A DNA stretch of 64,000 nucleotides from Variovorax paradoxus (GTDB lineage: Bacteria > Pseudomonadota > Gammaproteobacteria > Burkholderiales > Burkholderiaceae_C), in assembly GCF_000834655.1 (NCBI RefSeq), contig NZ_JXQQ01000119.1, positions 124,001-188,000 on the forward strand. The letters are read 5' to 3'. Both the position numbers and the translations under genes were made by a program. The notes under the pieces are model-generated. The model was given only the letters and a program-made list of their open reading frames with translations. It was not told the origin of the DNA and did no database searches. This document shows positions 1-8,731 of the stretch, piece after piece. Every line of letters begins with the position of its first letter. Position 1 is the stretch's first letter.

Positions 1-463
1 CGAAGACCGACGGGTGCGTCATGTCGGACGGCTGCATGGCGCGCGCGCACCGCGCACCGAGCCGAGCCCAGATCTTTCTTGGAAATTCGTCCAGCGCGGG
101 CAGGCCCATCTGGAACGGAAGAATCGAATACGGACGGAAGCCGATCGAGGACGTGCCGCTGTCGATCACGGCCGGCGGGATGGCCACGGGCGTGCGGGGC
201 TTCAGGCCCGGCGTGACGATGGTGCCCGCCTGGCCGCGGGCCTGGATGTACCCCTCGGCCGCCAGCAGCGAATACGCGGTCTCGATCGTGCCTCGCGCCA
301 GGCCCAGCTCCTTCGTCAGCGCGCGCGCCGAGGGAATGCGGTCACCCGGCTTGAGCAGTCCGCTGGCGATGGCGCTGCGAAAACGCTCGTAGATCTGGCG
401 GTAGAAAGGCTCGGCCGCGCTGGGGTCCAGGGGCGAGATGTTGCTGGTCTTCCCGGCGGTCAT
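1..463 (-). CDS. MocR/PdxR-type GntR-family regulator, N-terminal part (cut by window edge)
   Basis: The frame runs leftwards from an ATG at 463 and is open to base 1, giving about 154 residues. Residues 12-80 form a GntR-type winged helix with the recognisable stretch SARALTKELGLARGTIE. The following residues (SSIGFRPYSILPF, then a KIWARLGAR segment) look like the start of the aminotransferase-like domain of MocR/PdxR regulators, which use a PLP-binding domain as effector sensor. The missing C-terminal part lies outside the window. The gene is divergent from the azoreductase gene at 612, with about 150 bp between them, so it may control that gene. This is inference from position only. Confidence 0.85.
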   Translation of the reverse strand, partial: MTAGKTSNISPLDPSAAEPFYRQIYERFRSAIASGLLKPGDRIPSARALTKELGLARGTIETAYSLLAAEGYIQARGQAGTIVTPGLKPRTPVAIPPAVIDSGTSSIGFRPYSILPFQMGLPALDEFPRKIWARLGARCARAMQPSDMTHPSVF

Positions 464-611
464 GGCGATGCCTTCTCGATCGGCCTGCCCGGGATGAGCG
501 TGCCGTGGTGCCGCAAATTATGGATCAGCCCCAATCTTCATTCATGGCTCTGTGAGATAGGCCATGTGCTTCCTAGACTGCCTCCTTTCACAAGAAACTG
601 AAGTGGTCGCC

Positions 612-1223
612 ATGAAGATCCTGCACGTCGTCTGCAGCCCCCGCGGGGAAGACTCCGAGAGCTACAGGCTTTCCCGAAAGATCGTTGCGCGCCTGATGGG
701 CCGCGATCCCGCCGCCACGGTGATGAACCGGGTGATCGGCGGCAATGCCCTGCCCCACATCGACGCGAACTACGCGCTCGGCCAGCATTCGGCCACGGCC
801 GAGATCACGCAGGACGGGGCAGTGGCCCGGTCCGACGAGCTGATCCGGGAGTTGGAGGATGCGGATGCCGTGGTCATCGGCACGCCGATGCACAACCTGG
901 GCGTGCCCTCGGCGCTGAAGGCGTGGATCGATCACGTCGTGCGGGCGCGCCGCACCTTCGACACGGGACCGGGCGGCAAGGTGGGCCTGTTGCGCAACCG
1001 GCCGGTGTTCATCGCGGTGGCTTCGGGCGGCAGTTTTTCCGGTGAACATGCACGGCAGCCGGATTTCCTGACGCCGTACCTGACGGTCATCCTGGCGCAG
1101 ATCGGCCTGAAGGACCTGCACTTCTTCTCCGTCCAGGGAACGGGCCTCGGGCCGGAGATCCTCGAGACATCGAGGACGCTCGCCGACGAGGCTCTTCAAG
1201 CGTATTTCCTGCCGCGCCCTTAA
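612..1223 (+). CDS. FMN-dependent NADH-azoreductase / NAD(P)H quinone reductase-like flavoprotein
   Basis: The product has 203 aa with a flavodoxin-like fold. The N-terminal phosphate-binding segment is KILHVVCSPRGEDSES, and residues around 95-115 read PMHNLGVPSALKAWIDHV, the FMN-binding signature of AzoR-type enzymes. The family reduces quinones and azo compounds with NAD(P)H in the cytoplasm. The ATG at 612 is preferred over upstream in-frame starts because the AzoR family starts directly with the beta strand MKILHV. The stop codon overlaps the stop of the convergent LysR gene by three bases. The physiological substrate is unknown; quinone detoxification is the usual role. Confidence 0.88.
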   Translation: MKILHVVCSPRGEDSESYRLSRKIVARLMGRDPAATVMNRVIGGNALPHIDANYALGQHSATAEITQDGAVARSDELIRELEDADAVVIGTPMHNLGVPSALKAWIDHVVRARRTFDTGPGGKVGLLRNRPVFIAVASGGSFSGEHARQPDFLTPYLTVILAQIGLKDLHFFSVQGTGLGPEILETSRTLADEALQAYFLPRP

Positions 1224-2122
1224 AGCGCTTCCTGGATCGCCTGCTGCATGCAGCGCGTGATGCCGCGCACCGCCACCGAATCGGGCCGGCCGGTGAAGCG
1301 CAGCGCGCGCACCGGCACAGGGATGTGAGGCTCCAGCGTGAGCACATCGACCTTCTCGCGGTCGGCCGAACGCGCCGTGCATCCGTCGACCAATGCCACG
1401 CCCAGCCCGTGATGCGCCATGGCCAGCGCCGCGTGGTAGGTCTGCACCGTCACCACCGCCTGCTGGAAGCCGACGCCGGCCTGCCGGCAGGCCTGGCTGA
1501 GACTCGTGCCGACGGGGTCGCGGCTGTCCAGGCCGATCACAGGCCGGTCGACCAGGTCGTGCAGCGCCACCGAGCCGTTGCGCACCAGCGCGCGCGGCAG
1601 CATCCCCTTGGGCGCGATGCACACCATGCGGCTGTCGGCCAGCGTCTCCTGAGTGAGCGAGGGGTGCACCGCGGGGCTGAAGACGAAGCCCACGTCGGCC
1701 TCCTGCAGCAGCAGCGCCGACATGATCTGCGGCGAATGCAGCGACTCGACCGTGATCGCATGGCCCGGGTGCTTTTCGCGGAAGGCCTTGAGCGCGCGCG
1801 GCAGGATCTCGTAGCTCAGCGCGAGCACGCTCAGGATGCGCAGCTCGCCCGTGTCGCTGCCGGCCTTGAGGTTGGCGGCCAGCCGCTGCACCTCGTCCAG
1901 CTGCGCGAACAGGCGCTCGATGTGCGGGTACAGCGTGAGCGCCTCGGTGGTCGGCGACAGCCGGCCCTTGGCGCGCTGGAACAGCGGAAAGCCCAGTTGC
2001 AGCTCGGCATGCTGCAGGGTGCGGCTCACCGCCGGCTGGGTGATGTTGATGAGCCGCGCCGCCGCGCTCACGCTGCCCGTGAGCATGATCGCGTTGAAGA
2101 CCTCGATGTGGCGCAGCCGCAT
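1220..2122 (-). CDS. LysR-family transcriptional regulator
   Basis: The product has 300 aa, standard LysR length. The N-terminal helix-turn-helix is seen in residues 3-62 (RHIEVFNAIMLTGSVSAAAR, then TQPAVSRTLQHAE), followed by a periplasmic-binding-like effector domain from about residue 90. The family binds DNA as a tetramer and responds to a small molecule. The N-terminal pattern (MRLRHIEVFNAIM) resembles the opine/ornithine-responsive LysR group, but the effector cannot be read from sequence. Its start lies 8 bp from the stop of the M20 peptidase gene on the same strand, so the two may be co-transcribed, with the peptidase gene first. Confidence 0.92.
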   Translation of the reverse strand: MRLRHIEVFNAIMLTGSVSAAARLINITQPAVSRTLQHAELQLGFPLFQRAKGRLSPTTEALTLYPHIERLFAQLDEVQRLAANLKAGSDTGELRILSVLALSYEILPRALKAFREKHPGHAITVESLHSPQIMSALLLQEADVGFVFSPAVHPSLTQETLADSRMVCIAPKGMLPRALVRNGSVALHDLVDRPVIGLDSRDPVGTSLSQACRQAGVGFQQAVVTVQTYHAALAMAHHGLGVALVDGCTARSADREKVDVLTLEPHIPVPVRALRFTGRPDSVAVRGITRCMQQAIQEAL

Positions 2123-2129
2123 GGCTGGA

Positions 2130-3416
2130 TCAGTTGCCGCCGACCTTGTTGCGCGAGATGTCCATCACCATGCGGGTGGCCAGGTACAGGCGCGGCTCGA
2201 TGGAATCGAGCAGCACGTATTCGGCATCGGCCGAGTGCGCGCCGAAGCCCTGCAGGCCGAAGCGCTCGACCACGGGCGCCTTGGTCTTGAGCGAGGCGAA
2301 GGCGGCATCGGTACCGCCGCCGGCCGCCTTGTCGTCGGCGCCCAGCGGGCGGCCCAACTCGTCCTTGTAGATGCCCTGCGCATGCTTGGCGAACGCGATC
2401 GAGGCGGGGGTGGCCTCCAGCGGCGGCCGGCGGCGCTCGAACTTGAGCTCGACCTTGGCTTCGGGAATCAACTGCTTCTTCACGCGCTCGTTGACCTGCT
2501 GCTCGATGCGGTCGTAGTCGGCCACCTTGAGCACGCGCACGTCGGCACCCGCGGTGGCGGCGGCCGGAATCACGTTGCGGTTGCTGCCCGATTTCGAAAT
2601 GGTCCAGTTCATCTTCAGGCCCGTGGCCGGATCGGAGAGGTCGCGCATCTGCAGGATCTGGTGCGAGAGCTCGTAGAGCGCGTTCACGCCCAGCTCGGGC
2701 GCCGAACCCGCATGCGAGGCCTTGCCGGTGACGTTGAGCGTGACCGAGGCGATGCCCGCGGTGGCCAGCGAGAGCTTGTCGTCCTTGATGGAGGCGCCCT
2801 CGAACGACATGACCGCATCGTGCTCGCCGCCCAGCCGCGTGAGGAGCGCGCGCGAACCGGGCGAGCTGATTTCCTCGTCGCCGTTGATCAGCACGGTGAG
2901 CGTGCCGTATTCCTTGAACTTCATCGCCTGCAGCATGGCCACCGTGTGCGTGATGACGGCCACGCCCTGCTTGTCGTCGGAGATGCCCAGGCCGTAGGCC
3001 TTGTCGCCGTCGATGCGGAACGGCTGCTTGTTGAGCATGCCGATGGTGTAGACCGTGTCCATGTGCGCGATGAGCAAAATTCGCTTCTTGCCCGTGCCCT
3101 TGAAGGTGGCGCGCACCACGCGGCCGATTTTCTCGGGCGTGTCTTCCATGCGGTAGGCCTCGGCGCTCGGGTCGATGAGCTCGACCTCGCCGCCCAGCGC
3201 CTTGAACTTCGCGGCGATGAGGTCGGAGATTTTTTCGAGGCCTTCGAGGTCGCGGCTGCCCGATTCGATGGAGACGAGTTCCTTCAATGTGTCGAGCAGC
3301 GCGGGCTTTTCCTTCGCGGCGAGCGAGGCGATGCCGGCATCGGGTGCGGCGAAGGCGGTGCCGAGAAAGGCCGCGCAGACGGCGGCGAGCATGAATTTGC
3401 GGGGCTGGAGTGTCAT
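2130..3416 (-). CDS. Exported M20-family metallopeptidase (glutamate carboxypeptidase / CPG2-like)
   Basis: The product has 428 aa starting at the ATG at 3416. This start places a signal peptide (MTLQPRKFMLAAVCAAFLG, cleavage near AFA) at the N terminus, whereas a longer in-frame start would bury it. Zinc-site motifs of M20 peptidases are present: AHMDTVY near residue 120, DDKQG near 150, DEEISSPGS near 185 and a C-terminal GGGTDAAFAS. A dimerisation domain lies between them. The closest recognisable type is carboxypeptidase G2, which removes C-terminal glutamate from folates and peptides in the periplasm. The actual substrate is not determined. It precedes the LysR gene on the same strand. 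Confidence 0.9.
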   Translation of the reverse strand: MTLQPRKFMLAAVCAAFLGTAFAAPDAGIASLAAKEKPALLDTLKELVSIESGSRDLEGLEKISDLIAAKFKALGGEVELIDPSAEAYRMEDTPEKIGRVVRATFKGTGKKRILLIAHMDTVYTIGMLNKQPFRIDGDKAYGLGISDDKQGVAVITHTVAMLQAMKFKEYGTLTVLINGDEEISSPGSRALLTRLGGEHDAVMSFEGASIKDDKLSLATAGIASVTLNVTGKASHAGSAPELGVNALYELSHQILQMRDLSDPATGLKMNWTISKSGSNRNVIPAAATAGADVRVLKVADYDRIEQQVNERVKKQLIPEAKVELKFERRRPPLEATPASIAFAKHAQGIYKDELGRPLGADDKAAGGGTDAAFASLKTKAPVVERFGLQGFGAHSADAEYVLLDSIEPRLYLATRMVMDISRNKVGGN

Positions 3417-3484
3417 GGACTTGGGTTCTTCTTTGGTTCGTTGTCTCTTGTCGATCCTGTCGATCTCGACGGCGAGGCGATGGA

Positions 3485-6298
3485 TCAATGCGCCTTGTCC
3501 CAGTTGGGACCGATGCCGATCTCGGCGAGCAGCGGCACCTTCAGCGCCGCCACGCCGGCCATCAGGCGCGGGATTTCGATGCGCACCCATTCGACCTCGG
3601 CCTCGGGCACTTCGAACACCAGTTCGTCGTGCACCTGCATGATCATCCTGGTGGCGCGCTTCTCTTCGTCAAGCACGTTCTGTACCTTGACCATGCTCAG
3701 CTTGATGAGGTCGGCCGCCGTGCCCTGCATCGGCGCGTTGATGGCCGCGCGCTCGGCGCCGCCGCGGCGCGGGCCGTTGGGCGAATTGATCTCGGGCAGG
3801 TACAGGCGCCGGCCGAACACGGTCTCCACGTAGCCCTGCTCCTTGGCGAGCGCCTTGGTCTCGTCCATGTACGCCTTCACACCCGGGTAGCGCGCGAAGT
3901 AGCGCTCGATGTAGGAGGCCGCGGCCTTGGTCTCGATGCCGAGGTTCTTCGCCAGGCCGAAGCTGCTCATGCCGTAGATGAGCCCGAAGTTGATGACCTT
4001 GGCATAGCGGCGCTGCTCGCTCGACACCTGGTCGGGCGTGGCGCCGAACACTTCGGCGGCCGTCGCGCGGTGCACGTCGATGCCTTCGGTGAAGGCGCGC
4101 AGCAGCGATTCGTCACCGCTGATGTGGGCCATGATGCGCAGCTCGATCTGCGAGTAATCGGCGCTGGCGATCACGCTGCCGGCAGGTGCCACGAAGGCCT
4201 CGCGCACGCGGCGGCCTTCGGGCGTGCGGATCGGGATGTTCTGCAGGTTCGGGTCGTTGCTGCTCAGGCGCCCCGTGACCGCCACGGCCTGCGCGTAGTG
4301 CGTGTGCACGCGGCCGGTGCGCGGGTTGGCCAGCTGGCCGAGCTTGTCGGTGTAGGTGCCCTTGAGCTTGGAGAGGCCGCGGTGTTCGAGGATCTTGGCG
4401 GGAAGCGGGTAGTCCTCGGCCAGTTTCTCCAGCACTTCTTCGTCGGTGCTGGGCGCGCCGCTCGGCGTTTTCTTGACGACCGGCAGGCCCAGCTTGGTGA
4501 AGAAGATCTCGCCGATCTGCTTGGGCGAACCGAGGTTGAACGGCTGCCCCGCGATCTCGTAGGCCTCCTGCTCCAGCGCCATGATGCGCGTGCCCAGTTC
4601 GTGGCTCTGCGCGGCGAGCGTGGCGCTGTCGATCATCACGCCGTTGCGCTCCACGCGGTAGAGCGCCTCGCTCGAATCCATCTCGAGCTGGTAGATGTAG
4701 CGCAGCTTCTCGTTGGCTTCGAGCTGGGGCCACAGCGTGCGGTGCACGTCCAGGGTCTGGTCGCTGTCCTCGCACGAGTATTCGGCGGCCTTGGCGACGT
4801 CGACCTGGCTGAAGGAGATCTGGTGCGCGCCCTTGCCGCACAGGTCTTCGTAGGAGATGCCGCTGCGGCCCAGGTGGCGCTCGGCCAGGGATGCGAGGCC
4901 GTGCGGCTTGTGCACCTCGAGCACGTAGCTCTGCAGCATGGTGTCGTGCGCGTAGCCCTCGACCTCGATGCCGTGGTTGGCGAACACGTGGCGGTCGTAC
5001 TTGATGTGCTGGCCGAGCTTCTTCCTTTCGGGGTTCTCGAGCCAGGGCTTGAGCCTGGCGAGCACCTCGTCGATGGGCAACTGCGCAGGCGCATCGGGGT
5101 AGTTGTGCGCGAGCGGAATGTAGGCCGCCTCGCCGGGCTCGACGCTGAAGCTCACGCCGACGATCTGCGCGACCATTTCGTCCAGCGACGTGGTCTCGGT
5201 GTCGATCGCCGCGAGCTCGGCGGCTTCGAGCTTGGCGAGCCAGGCGTCGAACTGCTCCCAGGTGGTGATCGTGTCGTACTTGAGGTTGCTAGCGGGCGCG
5301 GCGGCATCGAGCGCGCTCAGGTCGGATGGCTCGTCGAACAGGCCGCCCTGGTCGGTGCTGGCCTTGGCCGCCTTCTTCTTGATGTTTTCCTCGATCAGCT
5401 CGGGCGGCACTTCCTGCGCTTCGAGCGTCTTCACGAGGCTCTTGAAACCGAACTTCTCGTAGAAGGGCTTGAGCTCGCCGGTCTGCGGCGCGCCGACCGG
5501 CAGGCCTTCGAGCGACGGCAGGCCGGTGACATGGCCTTCGAGGTCGCAATCGGTGCGGATGGTGACGAGCCTGCGGCTCAGGGGCAGCTTGTCGAGCGCC
5601 TTGCGCAGGTTTTCGCCGGCGGCGCCCTTCACTTCGGCGGCGCGCTCGACCAGCGCATCGAGCGAGCCGTATTCGAGCAGCCACTTGGCAGCAGTCTTCG
5701 GGCCGACCTTCTCGACGCCGGGCACGTTGTCGACCGAATCGCCCACGAGCGTCTGGTAGTCGACCATGAGGTTGGGCGGCACGCCGAACTCGGCCGTGAC
5801 GCCCGCCACGTCGCGCTTCTTTCCGTTCATCGTGTCGATGATGGTGATGTGCTCGTCGACCAGCTGGCTCAGGTCCTTGTCGCCGCTGGAGACGATCACC
5901 TCGACGCCCTGCGCGGCGGCGATCTTGGCGAGCGTGCCGATCACGTCGTCGGCCTCCACGTCGGGCACGCTGAGCACCGGCCAGCCCAGGAGCTTCACCA
6001 CTTCGTGGATGGGGTCGATCTGGCTGCGCAGGTCGTCGGGCATCGGCGAGCGGTTGGCCTTGTATTCGGGGTACCAGTCGTCACGGAAGGTCTTGCCGGG
6101 GGCATCGAAGATGCAGGCCGCGTAATCGGCGCGCACCTCGCGGCGCAGCGCCGTCATCATGTTGATCATTCCCCGGATGGCGCCCGTGGCGGGGCTCTTG
6201 GGGTCGCCGGGCACGGCGCGCAGGTCGGGCATGGCGTGGAAGGCCCGGTACAGGTAGCTCGAGCCATCGACGAGCAGCAGCGTTTTCTTGTCGGTCAT
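3485..6298 (-). CDS. polA: DNA polymerase I
   Basis: The product has 937 aa from the ATG at 6298 (MTDKKTLLLVDGSSYLYRAF). An upstream in-frame start at 6355 would add a non-conserved tail. The order of domains is classical: a 5'-3' exonuclease over residues 1-300, a 3'-5' proofreading domain that keeps the acidic pair (AAIDTETTSL), then polymerase motifs A (DYSQIELRIMAH), B (RRYAKVINFGLIYGMS) and C (QVHDELVFE). The enzyme removes RNA primers and fills repair gaps. It is divergent from the DUF2782 gene, the arrangement seen in many Burkholderiales. Confidence 0.98.
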   Translation of the reverse strand: MTDKKTLLLVDGSSYLYRAFHAMPDLRAVPGDPKSPATGAIRGMINMMTALRREVRADYAACIFDAPGKTFRDDWYPEYKANRSPMPDDLRSQIDPIHEVVKLLGWPVLSVPDVEADDVIGTLAKIAAAQGVEVIVSSGDKDLSQLVDEHITIIDTMNGKKRDVAGVTAEFGVPPNLMVDYQTLVGDSVDNVPGVEKVGPKTAAKWLLEYGSLDALVERAAEVKGAAGENLRKALDKLPLSRRLVTIRTDCDLEGHVTGLPSLEGLPVGAPQTGELKPFYEKFGFKSLVKTLEAQEVPPELIEENIKKKAAKASTDQGGLFDEPSDLSALDAAAPASNLKYDTITTWEQFDAWLAKLEAAELAAIDTETTSLDEMVAQIVGVSFSVEPGEAAYIPLAHNYPDAPAQLPIDEVLARLKPWLENPERKKLGQHIKYDRHVFANHGIEVEGYAHDTMLQSYVLEVHKPHGLASLAERHLGRSGISYEDLCGKGAHQISFSQVDVAKAAEYSCEDSDQTLDVHRTLWPQLEANEKLRYIYQLEMDSSEALYRVERNGVMIDSATLAAQSHELGTRIMALEQEAYEIAGQPFNLGSPKQIGEIFFTKLGLPVVKKTPSGAPSTDEEVLEKLAEDYPLPAKILEHRGLSKLKGTYTDKLGQLANPRTGRVHTHYAQAVAVTGRLSSNDPNLQNIPIRTPEGRRVREAFVAPAGSVIASADYSQIELRIMAHISGDESLLRAFTEGIDVHRATAAEVFGATPDQVSSEQRRYAKVINFGLIYGMSSFGLAKNLGIETKAAASYIERYFARYPGVKAYMDETKALAKEQGYVETVFGRRLYLPEINSPNGPRRGGAERAAINAPMQGTAADLIKLSMVKVQNVLDEEKRATRMIMQVHDELVFEVPEAEVEWVRIEIPRLMAGVAALKVPLLAEIGIGPNWDKAH

Positions 6299-6395
6299 CG
6301 GGCCATTTTGCCGTGCCCGGACCGGCGCGCAGAACCACGGCGCCATGCGCTGCACGCCGACACCCCTGGCGCGAGGGCGCGCCTACAATCGAGTC

Positions 6396-6758
6396 ATGCC
6401 TAGCTCCACACTCCTGATCGCCCGCCGCATCCTGCTGGCGCTGGCCTTTGCAGCCCCCTTCGCCGCCGTGCACGCGCAAACCGCGCCCGCTGCCACCCCG
6501 GCCCCGGCGGAGCCGCTACAAAATCAGGAGCAGGCCGACGGACGGCGCAACCAGAAGGTCGAGCACATCCACACGGAAGACAACGGCGCCTCGGTCGACG
6601 AAGTCCGCTACGGCGGCCGCACGCAGAGCATCAACGTCAAGCCCAAGTCGAACATGCCGGGCTACGAAGTGCTGCCCAACGACGCCGGCACCGCACGTGG
6701 AAACGACACGAACTCCACCGGCAACGGCGCACGCGTCTGGAACGTGATGAAGTTCTGA
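6396..6758 (+). CDS. Exported DUF2782-family small protein
   Basis: The product has 120 aa. The start at 6396 gives a signal peptide (PSSTLLIARRILLALAFAAP, cleavage near VHAQ), a Pro/Ala-rich linker and a C-terminal domain with QKVEHIHTEDNGASVDEVR, a GRTQSI strand and a terminal GARVWNVMKF. This matches the DUF2782 family, which in Betaproteobacteria commonly sits between polA and thrB, exactly as here. Function is unknown; a periplasmic location is likely. The linker contains the sequence gctacaaaatcaggagc, resembling short repeats scattered in Comamonadaceae genomes. Confidence 0.85.
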   Translation: MPSSTLLIARRILLALAFAAPFAAVHAQTAPAATPAPAEPLQNQEQADGRRNQKVEHIHTEDNGASVDEVRYGGRTQSINVKPKSNMPGYEVLPNDAGTARGNDTNSTGNGARVWNVMKF

Positions 6759-6813
6759 CTGTGCCGTCACCGTTCCTGTTCACCGCATTTCCGGCTCTTC
6801 GCTGAGCACCCCC

Positions 6814-7863
6814 ATGGCAGTTTTTACCGAAGTCGAGTTCGGCGAGGCAGACGCGCTCGTCCAGCGCCTGGAGCTGGGCGCGCTGCGCGACCTGCGCGGC
6901 ATCGAGGGCGGCATCGAGAACACCAACTACTTCGCGACCACCGAGTCCAGCGAGTTCGTGCTCACGCTGTTCGAGCGCCTTGGCGCCGACCAGCTGCCCT
7001 ACTACCTTTGTCTCATGAAGCACCTGGCGGCCCGCGGCCTGCCGGTGCCCGAGCCCGTGGCCGACCCGGCCGTGGAAGCGCCCAAGGGCCACGCGCTGAC
7101 GGTTCCCGCCAATGCGCCCTGCGAACTGCTGCACACCGTGGCGGGCAAGCCGGCAGCGCTGGTGCAGCGCCTGTCGGGCCACAGCGAACTCGCCCCGACC
7201 GCGGCGCATTGCGCCGAACTGGGCTCGATGCTGGCGCGCATGCACATCGCCGCGCGCGACTTCCCGCGCATCCAGCCGAACCTGCGCGGCCTTGCGTGGT
7301 GGAACGAGACCGTTCCGGTGGTGCTGCCCTACATCGACGAATCGCAGGCCGCGCTCTTGCGCGCCGAACTCGCCTACCAGAACCACATCGCCGAATCGTC
7401 GGCCTACGCGGCGCTGCCGCGCGGACCGGTGCATGCCGACATGTTTCGCGACAACGTGATGTTCGCGACCGGCGGCGAGCCTGGCGCCGCACCGCGTCTC
7501 ACCGGCGTGTTCGACTTCTACTTCGCCGGCACCGACACCTGGCTCTTCGATCTCTCGGTGTGCCTGAACGACTGGGCCATCGACCTGGCCACCGGCGTGC
7601 ATGACGCCGCGCGTGCCGACGCCCTGCTGTCGGCCTACGAAACCATTCGCCCGCTGAACGCTTCCGAGCGCGCCCTGCTGCCCGCGATGCTGCGCGCCGC
7701 GGCGCTGCGCTTCTGGATCTCGCGCCTGTGGGACTTCCACCTGCCGCGCGAGGCCAGCATGCTCAAGCCCCACGACCCGACGCACTTCGAGCGCGTGCTG
7801 CGCGAGCGCGCCACCCATCCGCACGCCATGGCGCAGGCGCTCGAGCCGCTCATGGCCGCATGA
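6814..7863 (+). CDS. thrB: Homoserine kinase
   Basis: The product has 349 aa of the aminoglycoside-phosphotransferase-fold homoserine kinase type used by many Proteobacteria, not the GHMP type. Visible features are the N-terminal GGIENTNYFATT nucleotide-binding loop, the catalytic-loop sequence HADMFRDNVMF near residue 208 and the metal-binding GVFDFYFAG after it. It phosphorylates L-homoserine in threonine biosynthesis. It lies 55 bp after the DUF2782 gene and 10 bp before the BPSS1780-type gene, so the three probably form one transcript. Confidence 0.95.
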   Translation: MAVFTEVEFGEADALVQRLELGALRDLRGIEGGIENTNYFATTESSEFVLTLFERLGADQLPYYLCLMKHLAARGLPVPEPVADPAVEAPKGHALTVPANAPCELLHTVAGKPAALVQRLSGHSELAPTAAHCAELGSMLARMHIAARDFPRIQPNLRGLAWWNETVPVVLPYIDESQAALLRAELAYQNHIAESSAYAALPRGPVHADMFRDNVMFATGGEPGAAPRLTGVFDFYFAGTDTWLFDLSVCLNDWAIDLATGVHDAARADALLSAYETIRPLNASERALLPAMLRAAALRFWISRLWDFHLPREASMLKPHDPTHFERVLRERATHPHAMAQALEPLMAA

Positions 7864-7873
7864 TCCGGACCTC

Positions 7874-8713
7874 ATGAAACTCAACCTCGTGCCGGCGCGA
7901 ACCGGCGCCGCATGGGTCCGCTCCGGGCTCAAGACCTTCTGGCGGCAACCGCTCGCCTTCATCTCGCTGTTCTTCCTGCTGATGGCGGTGATCTCGACGG
8001 TGTCGGTGCTGCCGCTCATCGGCAGCATCGTCGCGCCGGTGTTCCTGCCCTTCATGACGCTGGGCCTGATGGTGGCGACCTCGGTGGCCTGCAACGACAA
8101 CGCCGAGGGCCTTGGCCAGACCGGTCAGTTGGGCGATGCGCAGCGGCCCACGGGCTCGGCGATGTTCGTCGCGGTCTTCGGCGCCATGCGCACCGAATGG
8201 CGCTCGCTGGTGGTGCTGGGCGTGATCTCGGCGGTGTATTTCGTGTTCGCGGTGATGGTCACCGCGCTGGTCGACGGCGGGCAGCTGATGCGCGCCTACC
8301 TGCTGGACGACGCGATCACGCCCGAGGTGATGGCCAGCAACGATTTCCAGCTGGCCCGCGTGCTGCTGATGTGCCTGAACCTGCCGTTGTCGCTCGCCAT
8401 GTGGCATGCGCCGGCGCTCGTGCACTGGCACCGCGTGGAGCCGGTCAAGAGCATCTTCTTCAGCATCGTCGCGCTGTTTCGCAACTTCGGCGCCTACGCG
8501 CTGTTCGTGCTCGCGTGGTTCGGCGTGTTCCTGCTGGCCGGCATCGCAATGGGCCTGGTCGCGACCGTGCTGGTGGGCGTCGGCGCACTGGGCGCGGGCG
8601 GTGCGGCGGTGGCGGTCGGCAACATCCTCATGATCGGCACGGCGCTGGTGCTCGCGGCCATGTCGCTGAGCTCGACCTGGTTCACCTTCCGCGACAGCTT
8701 CGATCCGAACTGA
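7874..8713 (+). CDS. BPSS1780-type integral membrane protein
   Basis: The product has 279 aa with an N-terminal segment (KLNLVPARTGAAWVRSGLKT) followed by about six hydrophobic helices. The pattern and position directly after thrB match the BPSS1780 family of inner-membrane proteins of unknown function in Burkholderiales. The start is 10 bp after the thrB stop, indicating co-transcription. No catalytic motif is visible. Confidence 0.85.
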   Translation: MKLNLVPARTGAAWVRSGLKTFWRQPLAFISLFFLLMAVISTVSVLPLIGSIVAPVFLPFMTLGLMVATSVACNDNAEGLGQTGQLGDAQRPTGSAMFVAVFGAMRTEWRSLVVLGVISAVYFVFAVMVTALVDGGQLMRAYLLDDAITPEVMASNDFQLARVLLMCLNLPLSLAMWHAPALVHWHRVEPVKSIFFSIVALFRNFGAYALFVLAWFGVFLLAGIAMGLVATVLVGVGALGAGGAAVAVGNILMIGTALVLAAMSLSSTWFTFRDSFDPN

Positions 8714-8731
8714 CCGTCTCCGGTCAGGCGA

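Noticed and set aside
1836..3833. A 665-codon plus-strand open frame
   Set aside because: It runs antisense to the LysR, M20 peptidase and polA genes, all with clear domains.
6288..6395. Longer N terminus for the DUF2782 protein
   Set aside because: An upstream start would bury the signal peptide and overlap the polA start. The ATG at 6396 gives a standard export signal.
3410..6403. A 997-codon open frame on the plus strand
   Set aside because: It is fully antisense to polA; high GC and codon bias create long shadow frames. The product is His/Arg/Val-rich without domain.
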